Below, piece after piece: positions 24,062 to 35,979 of a DNA stretch of 64,000 nt. Position 1 is the first letter of the stretch. Every line of letters begins with the position of its first letter. Below the pieces are notes generated by a model that was given only the letters and a program-made list of their open reading frames with translations, ran no database searches and was not told the DNA's origin. The stretch is from Pseudoscleropodium purum (taxonomy: Eukaryota > Streptophyta > Bryopsida > Hypnales > Brachytheciaceae). The translations under genes were made by a program, and so were the position numbers. Where the stretch lies: positions 13,707,611-13,771,610 of the forward strand of contig OZ017801.1 in the NCBI GenBank assembly GCA_963969395.1, written 5' to 3'.

Positions 24062-26885
24062 ATGACGAGCTACGATATTTGTGAGATGACGATCAGATAC
24101 GCTCCTTTGGTAGTAATCGGGTCTGTCAATGCCGACATATACGTGGAAGTGGAGCGACTCCCGATCGAGGGTGAAACCATCGCCGCTAGAAGCGGGCAAA
24201 CATTTCCGGGCGGCAAGGGCGCCAACCAAGCTGCGTGTGCCGCTCGTCTTTCCTATCCCACCTTCTTCTGTGGTCAGGTACACGCCACATTCATGTTGCA
24301 AAACCCTGAAACAACCAAAAACAACACCCTCCTGAACAATGTTTGTACGCGATTCTCAGTCCGCATCTTGCGAACTCAAGCTTCGGAGTAGGGCCTTGGA
24401 GAGTATGAGTATGGGTTTGAGCTTGGACTTCGGAGTATTGATTTGCAGTGGGTGTTCTGCAGGTTGGACAGGATGGGCATGCCACCCTTGTGAAAGATGC
24501 GCTTGCTTCAGCAGGTGTGTGTTTAGATCACGTGACCACCGTCAAGGGAGTTCCCACGGGTCACGCAGTGGTAATATTGCAACCCGGAGGGCAAAACTCT
24601 ATTATCATTGTGGGTGGAGCCAATGCCGCATGGCCAAGGTTGGAAGATGGCAGACTCATTTCAAGCCATGCCCAGCTTTTGATCAAACGAGCAGGTGCCG
24701 TGCTTCTGCAACGAGAGATTCCGGATGCTGTCAACCTCGAAGCTGCGAAGGTAATAAGACGCAGAGTCGACACTACAACAGGATGTAGCACTTGCAATAC
24801 ACCATCAATTACTTTGCCACGGTTTTGTAGCGGTTCCGTACTTCGCTAAGAACTTCACTGAGTCATTGCAGAAGTACTGGGCACGGAACCCATGAATATC
24901 TATGCCTAAACTGTTGCGAAAACTATTCCAATCTCAAATAGTTGCAAATAGATTCCAGTGTTGTACTAAACCATGGCAAAATTGTTGATAGATTTCTGGC
25001 GGTCAGTGCAAAACCACTACAAAAACTATTGCAATATCAGTCTTCCGTACTAATTGAGTCTTAAGCAGTTTTAAGTAAGACTTTCTCTTGTCCAATTTTA
25101 TTGATTCCTGACAAAGACAAGCGATGCTCATCACTGATTCTGATGATAAAGAATGTGAACCCATCTGATTTAACCTTTGTTACAATACATTCAATCGAAT
25201 TAGGCATTATATATTACAACCGTGCTTGCATCCTGAGTCCTTAGTTTAGGGGTTAATCAGCACTTTGATTCCGATGCTGTCTCCCGAATATAAGGTTTTG
25301 GCTCCGTTTGGTCTGCAGATTGCGCAGAGTGCTGATGTTCCGGTGATCATGGACGCTGGTGGTGCCGAAGGCCCAATTCCTGCCGAGCTCTTGAAGGGTG
25401 TGACTATGTTGAGTCCTAATGAGACCGAACTGGCGCGCTTGACTGCAATGCCGACCAATTCCTTGGAAGAAATTCTTCAAGCAGCTGCCAAGATTCAGGA
25501 GATGGTACAACACATTCTTTAGCTATTGAAGCACTATACTCTTTCTGTTTACATTCTGTGCAAAGTGAACCAGCCTATAACAGGCCAAATGACTGATTTG
25601 CCCTGTTGGCATTGTTGAAAAATTTTAAACTTTTTAATTTTTCACATGAAGACAAATGTGAGAAATGGGGAGAGCAATTGATGAATTTTTTAAGTGTGTT
25701 GCCCAATTGGCCCAAAAGAGTCTCTAAACTACCTCATAACCAACAAAAAGTATATCCATAATGGTCATCTTACTCACCTAAAGTAGTCACAATATTTCCT
25801 AACATAGCTACAACATGAAGGCCTAAAAATATCACTTCCTACGATGAATTTACATTGAAAAGACAAAAACTATTATAATCACTAATCAATCCATCACCAT
25901 CTTCCAAGATATTGATTGTGGCCACTAACACACATCAAGTTTTGCACATCAACCCTATGCAAGGAAATTAGAATAGTTGCCTCCCTGCGTAATATTATGT
26001 ATGACCCATAAGTTTGTTATTTCTGAGGATGATTCCCTTTTATGTGAATTCCATGAACCCTTGAAATGAAAGGATGTGTGATCTTTATACAATTGCATGT
26101 AAGTTCTTATTTTTGACACTGACGCTACAAAATTTGTCGACAAATACTGTCGTTAGCAGACGGGTTATCAGATTTCGGTTGCAAATGTTTGACATACACT
26201 CAGAGACTTGGTGGGGTGCAAATCAGGGTGTTAAGCAAGTATTGGTGAAGATGGGAGAGAACGGCTCCGTGCTTGTACGTGATGGGGAGCCTCCAATATT
26301 TCAGCCTGCTATCGTAACTCCAGTGGTAGTTGACACAACAGGAGCCGGTGACGCGTTCACAGCTGCCTTCACTGTTGCTCTTATTGAGAGTCAGACACCT
26401 GCAGAAGCTCTTCGATTTGCTGGTGAGTTCTTCACTTCAGTGTTTGTGTTCTCAATAGTGTTTTAATTCGGTCAAATTACATCGTTTCAGGAGCTTTAGA
26501 CAGCATGTTACAATAGAAAGAATAGTGTCATGATTCACGGGCAAATCTCTCTATGGTCACACAATGATCATGTGAGAGACCTCTCTAACTATGAGTCATG
26601 GCAAAGACTCTTTTTATGATCAATGTCTAAAAGTCCCTGAACCAGACTTTCTTTTACTGAAAACCATGTTTCTTTTTTTATGATAATCAATTGATTCTAC
26701 AGCACAGATCATTGACAGGAAATTAAAGTGTCTGATTCTTGTTTCCTCGTCTCCTTTGATGAGTCACAGCTGCATCAGCGTCTCTGTGTGTGCGGACGAA
26801 AGGCACAATCCCAAGCATGCCTGAAAGGAAGGAAGTTCTAGCTGCAGCTATCAAAGCAGCAGCAGCAACAGCACCCCGTGGCTGA
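24062..26885 (+). CDS. RBSK: ribokinase (PfkB family)
   Basis: Phosphorylates D-ribose with ATP to ribose-5-phosphate, recycling ribose from nucleoside breakdown. Five exons: 24062-24277, 24463-24750, 25319-25504, 26227-26422, 26770-26885. They make 1002 nt, 333 aa. The first three introns are phase 0 and the last is phase 1. Seen: N-terminal VVIGSVNADIYVEVERLP; PfkB signature 1 with GGKGANQAACAARL; NETE at the nucleotide/Mg region (MLSPNETELARL); and signature 2 DTTGAGDAFTAAF at 266-278, with catalytic Asp272 in the GAGD anion hole. Only about 16 residues precede the conserved core, and the open frame upstream has no further ATG. A plastid transit peptide, present in the Arabidopsis enzyme, is thus not seen unless a 5' exon was missed. 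Ends in an alanine-rich tail (IKAAAATAPRG). Confidence 0.95.
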
Positions 26886-29800
26886 GTCTAACTTCAATGG
26901 AATTCTCAGTTTTCTCGTATTGCGTTTCTTCTCAGGCTTCTTCAATACTTTCAACACTCAAATTGAGGATGGAGAATAAACTTACACTTTGTGTTAGAAG
27001 TGGAGTTAGAGATGTAAATTTAGTCCAAAAGCACACTTAAATTCATTCCAACAATTCTTGTTGATATCATTTCTAACACCAAGTGGCCAACTATGGACCC
27101 AATTTCAATATTTTAAGAATCTTAGAGGTAAAACATTAAATTGGAAGCATGTTATTGGTTGATTGGAGCAACAAGCCACTAATAATTAAAACAAATAGCA
27201 AGAAAGATAGAGGTTGGGGCTTTTTTTTCATTGACACAAATTTCAAGGATCATATATAATGGCACATGAGTGATGACATGCAATGAAGAATAAATGGAAT
27301 TTTTGTAGGCATCATCATTTGGAATATACATCTTTGGTAATGTTTTAATATTTTATAGGATTTGCAACTATCACTATATTTGGACAATACACGCATTCTT
27401 TAAGCCTCCATTTCACGACAATGGAAGATGATCTAATGCTTATTTTGGCATGGAAAATTGGTTTACCTAGTGATTTGAGTTTGGAATTAGACCATGGCCA
27501 TAAAAGAAATACACTTTCTATAAATTTATTTTGATAATGAGTTTACTCATTTGAGAAGGTTTGCCTAGGAACTAAAAGAAGGAGCTATAAAAAAGAGCCC
27601 ATCATTATCTCTTCAATTGTAGATTCACCATAAATAGTCATGATCTCAAACTTTGAGCTATTGATTGAGATATTTGGCATGAGTTGTTTGGTGGGTCAAT
27701 TGGACTCATGAACATTGATTTGGACACCACATAATACCAAATTGCAAAGCATGTGGAATTGGTGAACCCAATCTCTGACTTGTAGTTTCTCAATCTCATT
27801 ACTTCCAATTTTGCCTCTCTCATTTGTTAATGGCTCAAGAAGAATCTCTATTTAATCTCATGCACCATGATTGATCATGCAAACAAAGCTTCTACTACAA
27901 AAAGCTCAGCCATTTGCTTTGTCACAATTAAAATTTTTTTTATAGAATGCACATATTGTGCCAAAATTTGTATGAAGCTTACGAAAAGAAATGGAATGGA
28001 AGCAACATTTGCTTAGTCCTAATTCTTTGAGACTCCAATTGGTGAACTTTGAAAGTTAGATATCAATTTTGCAAATATATCATGAAAATTTATTTTTAAT
28101 TCTTTGTGAGTTTAATTGTTGAAGGTTGGTTTGCATTAAGCTATTTTTCATAATTTCTTCACTATTGTATTTCTTGAATTGTATTGAAGTTTTAAAGATA
28201 AAAATAAGTTCTTACACATCTTCATATGTGTAATATTTGGTTAGCATCCCTTCATGCATAATTTGTAACCATGTCATTTTTTGCATTCATCATTCTATGT
28301 AGTTACTATCTTAAAACTAAATTGAAGAATTGGTTTTGGAAATGTTCTTAATAGAGGACATTACTAGATTGGCTTAAGTGTATTCTATAAGAAAATATAA
28401 TTATATTATTTTATACAAAGTAGTAGAATTATCTAATCTAATGTGTAAGAGCTCTAAGATTCAAAAGATGGATTTTTTCAGTTTTGTAATATACCATGCC
28501 TTTGAATAGGTGCAATATGATGACAAACAGGGATATGGAATTTTTTCTTTGCCATAAAGAATCTAAGGGATTTCATGCATCTTATGTATTATTTTATTCC
28601 ATGCTTTGATCCAATTGATCTTCCTTAATCACATCCTTGTTTTTTAAAACTCTTCTAAAATAGCACAAGCTACAACAATGACACATTTGTCAAAAGCTAA
28701 ATGTTATTCAATTGATGGTATTCTAAAATACAAATTGAGCTTTAAGAAACTATTAGTTCCTATTTATTAGAATTTGTCTTGTATACAAAAATAAACAGAG
28801 CATTTATATTTTTTGTATTATTGCAATTAAAAGATTCAAGAGACATGCTAAAGCAAATAGAAGCTAAAAGTCAAAGTTCATTAGATGGCATTGTTATTTC
28901 ACCTCCTACATAATCCTTATTTAAAGCAAATATTATTTTAATCCAAGTGTACACATCATGATATTTCTTTTAAAGTTTTATACATATGCACAAAAGTTAT
29001 TGTTCATATATAAGGTCCTATTTCACTTCAATTTGTACTATTAATTCATGTTGTAGGAATTATAATTGGTAGTCATTTATAAACTATGTTAAAGTAATAT
29101 GATTTATATATTGATCTTTGAATTGAGTATTTATCCAAGTGCAACTAACATGAAGAAATTTTTCCTCTTTTTTTACCATGGAGACCACATAAGCATGTCA
29201 AGGTCATCCATGGCATACCAATTCTTGGTTATAGTCAATTGGAATGTGGCACTAACAAATGATCAATTTAATTCCACTATTAACATATATCCACCTAAGT
29301 TCCTCAAGTGAGAGCGAGTTCTTACAACAACGTGGTTTTCACAACATGCTACAATATAATAATGTCATTTGCTCAAGAAGCTTAGTTATAGCAACTTAGT
29401 TTCACGACAATTCCATGTCGTTTGGAGTTGCAAGGCTACAATTGTAAGATTATTATGCAATACATGGTATTGCTTGCAAGGTGTAATCTCACAAGTGGTA
29501 AAGAATTTGAGTGATTCTTTTCATGGATATTTCTACTTGAAGATGTAATAAAGATCCTATAGTTTAGAATATGTAATAGTTTTATGGAATCCCGCAAAAT
29601 TTGGTGGATTTTAATAATCTTGATTTTGATATGTATCTTTTATTTTAGTTTTTAAAACTAGCACGGGTGAGTACAATTAGTCCTATTAACCCCTATGTGG
29701 AGAGTTGGTGTTTACTAAGTGGATTATGAATGTCTTTAAGAGCTTATTATAACAGGTATATTCCCCAAGAAACAAATAAAGTAGTCTACATCCAAATAGA

Positions 29801-30300
29801 GCAAGCAACCCATTTCTAACCACCCACCATTTTCACAGTACAAGCTTCTCTATTTCCAATCATAGCTCTATTTACATTATAGCTCATGTACAACATGACT
29901 TGCACAAGTTGCAAAATAGTCGGAGAAGTGTATATAGAAAGCATAAAATGATCATGACATGTGCATAATTATCACTTACATCAATTTTATAACCAACCTA
30001 TAATCAGAATCATAGTGGCCTACACAACAAGAATAGGTTGCATAGAATCTTAAAGAAAAAAATTCTAAACAATTTCAATTTTGACCAAAAAAATGTAAAC
30101 TTTTTTAATCCTTTTTAAATCAATTTCCCTACATAAGAAAAATATTTCCTTGAATACATCCATCTAGTAGCTATGCTGAATTAAGTGGTTGGAAGTGGGT
30201 CGTCATCCCATAAATGTTGGAAAAAACAAATTTTATCTATTCTTCAACGATGAATTTAGCATGTTTACTCGAAGCTTCATGATTATTGTGGAAGGTTCTA
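26886..30300. other. AT-rich spacer, nothing recognised
   Basis: Composition is strongly AT-rich throughout. Open frames are at most about 70 codons and have no family features. No obvious terminal repeats or transposase fragments were seen. Confidence 0.65.
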
Positions 30301-31640
30301 AAATGAGTTCATGTAGGGATGGGAAGAGAAGAAACTCTTTCGTCTGTGCGAACTGGCCTCGTTCACCTTTGCGATCGTTGTCTTGCGCAGAAGAATTTTT
30401 CTAAGCAGCTTCTGCCAAGTCTCTCCGCTGGGAAATTCCCGTGTCGTAGGCGCCACGAGCTGCGCGGTACATGCTCTGCCTCAAAACTCTTTTCAACAAG
30501 TTTGGGTTTCAAGCACGTAAGAGAGTTGAACTCTTAAGAGATTTGAGTTTCAAGATTGTTCCATCGTATTAAACTGCCTCGTTTTTCACTTCTTGTTGCT
30601 GTCGACATTTTAGAATTTGGTGCCGAATTGCAGAAGTTTTGGTAGTGGTTTCGTCTCAGATTTGCAAGCTTTCCCTTTTAAGAGTTTCCGCTGATAATCC
30701 AGCTCTATCCTGGCTCTATTTGGTTCAACGCTAACTTACCTCTTTGCTGAGTGCCATTCCGGAAATGCAAGGAGTAAAATAGGGTTTTGAAGCGGCGAGA
30801 AGGTGGATATGAGTGTTTCCTATGGTTGAAATCTGTCCCTCAACTTCAATTTCGGTGCCATTCGTGTACGTGTTGTACGGATTGAAGCAATTGAATCAAG
30901 TCTTATAGCTTTCACTCGGTGTATGGGGTTTGTTCAGCCAAATGACCAGTAGATGGCTGTTTCGAATCAGGCTCGGCAATATCAGTCTGTAGCTTCATAG
31001 TCAAATTCGCCGTTTCAACAACAGCATAATTTCCGAATCGGCTGTATCAGTTTACTCAGAAAGAATTTGTGAATCTTGAAAGTCGAAATTGAACACCAAA
31101 TACCGCAGAATCTACGAATCGATATCACAATGTTCATCTTGTCGTGCAATTGCCTCAATTCTGATACAGTTTAAGAATCCACGGGCCTCGATTTCCGCTG
31201 GTGTTGCGAATACAGCGTTGTCTTACCTTTTGTTGACCTAATCGATTGTAAGAAACGGCCGTAGGCGTTTAAACCCAACCTTAAACCCTAGGGTGAATAT
31301 CAGAGTTGGCTCGGCAAGTTCCGTCTTTTGTCCGTCGGTTTTCGTCTTCAACAAGTTCGGTCTCATGGACCTTACTTGGGAAGCAACCTTATGAAGTAAG
31401 AGATGGGGTTTTCGAGACTGTTGCGTTGTATTGAACTGTCTCGTTTGTCATTTTCTTTATGCTGTTGAAGTTTCGAAGTTGGTTGCTCAATTGTGAAAAT
31501 TCTGGGTGGCAGCCTCGTTGCATCAGATGTGAAAGTCTCTTTTTGTAGATATGCTAATCTGGCACTAGTCGTATATGTGATTTTCCAGGTTAAGAGATAT
31601 CGCCTAATTTTGAGGAATTATATCCTGTTTCTGGGTGGCT
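30301..31640 (+). other. probable promoter and 5' leader of the At4g37920-like gene, with an internal duplication
   Basis: Composition rises at about 30310. Two collinear, diverged copies are visible: about 30490-30670 and 31345-31525, period about 862 bp. Shared anchors are 'caacaagttt', 'aaactgcctcg/gaactgtctcg', 'gctgtcgacatttta/gctgttgaagtttcg' and 'gcagcctcgttgcatcag/gtagtggtttcgtctcag'. The closer copy lies directly before the ATG at 31641. Alternative promoters are possible. Confidence 0.5.
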
Positions 31641-33887
31641 ATGGCCATGGCATCGCTCTGGATGCCTCCTCTATCATCGCAATTAGCCTCCATGTCCATT
31701 TGTCTGCCGTATCGAAAGTGTGCAGGCGGAGTGTTACGAATGAATGTCGCTGATCGTCGCGGTGGTTGCCCTTTGCTGGTTGTTCGAGCTTCTGCGATGG
31801 ATGCGGCCACGGAGCTTTCAACGGTGAGTTCAGGGTTTAGGGTTTAGAGCTTTCAACGGTGATCTTGCAATGAATTTACTTTCAGCTGCATGATTGACCT
31901 TTTTTCTGACCTTTTTGTCATGTGGTGATTGGTTCAGGGGGCTAAAGTTGAGATTAGATACAAAAACGAAGCTGCCTCTAGGAGCTTGGATGGTACATAT
32001 TCTCCTGAAGTTAAGAAAGAGGTGGAGACGAATAAAATGAACCGTATATGTGATAAATTAATAGATGTCTTTCTAGTGGAAAAGACGAATCCGGAGGAAT
32101 GGCACATTTTCTTAGCCTTCAGTAAAGAGTGGGTCAATATAAGGCCCCATTTTTTCAGCCGCTGCAAGTTCCTGGTTGCTCGGGCTGAAGATCCCATGAG
32201 GAGAACAAACTTACTCAAACTTTCAAGGCGCTTGAAGGAGGTATGCTGTCTATGTCGCCATGGTTCTTGGCATCCTGTCTTTTCATTGATTGAATCAAGG
32301 ATTCATGGTTTTAGATTATTCAATTTGATTCAGGTTAGTGAAGAACATCGTATGCGTAGGTCATAAAATAAATAAAATTGGAAAGTCCCCATATGACCTC
32401 AAAACTGCTCAAACGAATATGAAGTCTTTATGGGGTTGACCTATACTTTGCTACTTCATGTTTGAAAGAATCTTATTAGGAGTATCTCAATATGCAGCTG
32501 GACGAAGACATGCAGCAACACGATAGACTTCTTGCTTTAATTGAGAAATCTCCTGCGAATATTGATGCTGTTGTGGCTCGTCAAAGAAAAGATTTTACTG
32601 AGCAGTTCTTTGAGCACCTACGAATACGCATTCAAGCAAGTTATGACGACCAGAAACGTCGAGAAGGTAGTGCGACACCTCGCAATCAATTACTGGGGTT
32701 TAGTGTTTAAGATTTAGCTGAAGCCTTTTTTTTCAGTTTCTTTGTATCCGTGCTGAATCCTTTCTTTGTGTACTGAGGGCAGTGTACCTTGTCTGCCACA
32801 GAAATTGCTGCAATTACCAAGAAGTGCCTGACCATCGTTCAAGAGTATGACAGAAACGCTGAAGACTTCATGTCATTGAGTGCAGCACAGACGAAGTTTG
32901 ATGACATTGTAAAATCACCCTCATTAGAGATTGCGTCTAAGAAAATAGAGAATCTTGCAAAGAAAGGGGAGTTGGATTCTTCGCTCATGCTACTTATCTC
33001 AAAAGCCTACTCTGCATCGAAGGAATCTACTCTAATGAAAGAGGAGGTGAGACTTCCCCTTTCCCATTTGAACCCTCTTATTCCGAGAGTTAAGCCTTAC
33101 AAATTGTTGACGTGTATACGTCTATGCGAGGTTCTGTTGATATGGTTGTGAAGCTTGATCCACCCATTGGCATCTCCAATTTAACACTGACCAGATCCTG
33201 GGACGTGCTCGTGCAAAATTGTTTTTTAAGTTAATTTTTATGTCAGATGCGGCAGCCCTTTTTATTTTATTTTATTTGCCTCTTGTGTAGGTTGATCAGT
33301 CACTAATGAATTGTTTACATGCGATCAGGCTAAGGATACCATGCTCCAACTTTACAACGCTGCGAGAGGGAACATGTCTCGGTTAGTACCTAAAGAAGTT
33401 CGAATCTTACGATACCTTCTCAGCATCAATGACCCTCAAGAGAGGAGTGCAGAGATGAAAAATGCCTTCACTCCGGGCCTTGAACTGGAAGGGAAAGACG
33501 TTGACGAACTTTACACGTGAGTTTATTGACTTCTGTCTTTTGCAAGATGTCCTGCTCCAATTTTTATAGATTTTACTTCTGAATTTTTATGCCGTTCCAA
33601 GGAGGTGCACTTTTCCTTACTCATGAAGACGTGTCAGTTAACTTCAACTCCTATTTCTCTGCTCTTGCCTTATTTCTGGGGCTCTTTTGAGGAGATTGCA
33701 TCATTGGCTTGCATCATTGGCTTGCAGGACTCCGGAGGCATTGTCTATGACCATCGAAAATCTTCTGGATGCTTTCGATACGAATAGAAAAGGTGCTTTA
33801 ATGAAAGAAGCTCGGAAGCTGATCCAGCCGAGTGTCATAGGTCGACTGAGAGCCATAAAACAGGAGCTAGAGTCTCAATACATGTAG
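31641..33887 (+). CDS. plastid-targeted protein homologous to Arabidopsis At4g37920
   Basis: Six exons: 31641-31823, 31938-32240, 32498-32666, 32802-33046, 33329-33516, 33728-33887. They make 1248 nt, 415 aa. The first ~53 residues are Ser/Arg-rich and poor in acids, ending LLVVRAS, as expected of a chloroplast transit peptide. The mature part is helical and charged. The blocks PEEWHIFLAFSKEW-IRPHFFSRC, ARQRKDFTEQFFEHL, LDSSLMLLISKAY and PKEVRILRYLL agree with my memory of the At4g37920 family. That family is sometimes labelled 'endoribonuclease E-like', but no catalytic motif is visible, so the function is unknown. Exon 3 could start earlier (after ATTAG at 32479), but the acceptor at 32497 gives the better family match. 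Two splice junctions carry small tandem duplications. Confidence 0.86.
31812..31862 (+). repeat. 35-bp duplication of the exon 1 donor site
   Basis: The 16-mer GAGCTTTCAACGGTGA, which spans the exon 1/intron 1 junction, occurs at 31812-31827 and again at 31847-31862. Between them lies a telomere-type GGGTTTAGGGTTTAG. The second copy is a decoy donor; using it would add 35 nt and shift the frame. Confidence 0.9.
33698..33723 (+). repeat. perfect 13-bp tandem repeat at the exon 6 acceptor
   Basis: GCATCATTGGCTT is present twice in direct succession (33698-33710, 33711-33723). GCAG, the acceptor, follows immediately. The perfect identity suggests a recent slippage event. Confidence 0.9.
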
Positions 33888-35640
33888 TTCTAGCTCAGCA
33901 CTGCAAAACTGTGTTCTGTCGGACTTAAATTTGAAGAGTTGCTAGTCTCTCAGCAAATTTATCTGCCAATCAGCCATGACGGAGTATTGGATTTGTATAT
34001 CACTTAAATGGTTAGAATCCGTCACTTTGGGAATTATGAAACTTACTTGCTTTGCACTCTGTTGCTTGTACAGTACAAGTTTCATACGAAGAGACTTTGG
34101 TTCAATTTGGGTACAATTCTGAGCTTTGAATATGAGCTTTCTTGAGGATGTGGTTACCTTGACCTCAGTCTAGATCCTTGAACGTTTCATGAAAAATGAC
34201 AGTTTTGCCTCAACGCTTTATGATATATTTTAAATATTCAAGTTTGTTTTCAGATAAACATAATTTTAACTTGTGCTATTATGATTTCTCGGTATATTAC
34301 TAACAATATCGTTGTATCAAAGTCTTAACAATCTAAGCATATATCTTCATTCTTGTAAAATGCAATGTTGTAATAGATTTTAACATAGCATGTAAGTCAC
34401 ATCAACAACAATTACATATACTCTGTACTACACCGTCACATTTTTCAAAATGAATATAGACTTTGTAACTTAATGCAACAAAATGCTTTCATAAAACTAA
34501 TAATAATGTAATTTGTAACTTTTGAGAAACTTTCAACCTCTTTAGGAATATGTGCCTATATTCCATTCATTATGATCCATATCTTAATGAAATCATTGTA
34601 CAAATCTTTAGTTGACAATTCAGTTTATTTGAAAATCCATCATAATTTTTTTTTGTAAATTTATACATTTTATGTTAATTTTCTTGAAGAAAAAATGTCT
34701 TTAATAAAAAAAATTGCGATTCACTTTATATACTTACTTGATATTTTTTCCTTTTATCAATAGAATATATTCATTTTTGTATATTTCTTTCATACTATAA
34801 AGACTTACAAAGTAACCAGCTTCAAGACATGGTCTCTACATTACATGTTTGGAGGGGGAAGTCTGGAGGGTCGTATGAGGCTTGTTCCTGGCATTGTTCC
34901 TCTAGCAATCCAGAAACAACTGTGGTCAAAATATTTTGGGGGGGGATTTTTTATTTTAATTTGAAAATGAAAAAAAAGTTGAAAAAAAAATTGATTTTGT
35001 TTTTGAAAAAGAAAATGATGTGGCAATCACTATACCATGTCATGCAACTACTACGGGGCAGTGTACAAAGTTTGGAAATTCAACTAAATGCAAGGAAACT
35101 CATAGCCCTTTCAAGGGTTGAAATTTCATCTAATGATTTGAACACTATTCTTTTCTTCTTTAATGAAATTTTTATTTTATATATCATTTAAGAGTTATTT
35201 TGTAAGTCATAAATTCATCTTTAGCTTAAAAAGATTTTTATATTTTTGAACATCCCCTATTACATCCTCAACTTAAATATAAATTCTTTTATAAATAATA
35301 TCTTTAATAGAATTATCTTGAAACACAACAAAATTCATAAGTATTGGTAAATTATGTAATTAGAAAAAATTTAGAAATAATATTTAAATGATAAAAGTTA
35401 TAAATATAATTATAATAAACAAAGAGAAAAAATTAAAATAAATACTTATTGATAGTCTAAGCCAAATTTTTTGCCTACCTTGACCACTTAAAATAATCCC
35501 CACACTAAATAGGCCAAACCCTACGCCAGCCGTGGGCGGGATGAGGTCACGACCCTTCGTAGCCATCGGTAGACTAGGCTCCACCCAAGACCGCGGATAT
35601 CTACGAACGTTCTACATTGTTGCACCCAATGACGAGGGCT
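33888..35640. other. intergenic, AT-rich
   Basis: Holds the 3' end of the At4g37920-like gene and then very AT-rich DNA with homopolymer runs (G-run near 34938, A-runs near 34970-35010). No gene is seen. Composition rises near 35515, where the promoter of the splicing-factor gene begins. Confidence 0.65.
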
Positions 35641-35657
35641 TCTTTTCTCGAACGTTC
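35606..35657 (+). promoter_or_regulatory. heat-shock-element-like motifs upstream of the SR gene
   Basis: TTCtcGAAcgTTC (35645-35657) is a perfect three-unit heat shock element (nTTCnnGAAnnTTCn). A two-unit GAAcgTTC lies at 35608-35615. Both sit in the inferred promoter or leader of the splicing-factor gene. Binding by a heat shock factor is inference. Confidence 0.5.
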
Positions 35658-35979
35658 GAATGAGAAGAGCCGGCACTCCACCGCCACCATCATCCCCATC
35701 AATAGAGTTTGTTTGGCAATTGCATCTTTGCTGATAGTTCTCCTTCAATCGCTCGTCCTTCGCGGTATGTAATTTTGCCATTTCGTTCCGGCTATCTTTT
35801 AGGGGAGAATTTTGTAGCAACTGTGACTTTTGGTCGGGGTTTGAATTCCAAGGGTTTGTTGGTTTGCGGGGATTTCAAGCTATGGCGTTGATAGCGAGTT
35901 TTGGAATTGTTGGATGATGTTGCAGGAGGTTAGCTTGAAGGCGTCAGGAGGTCGTGTTGGTGTTGCGAGGTTTGAAGAG

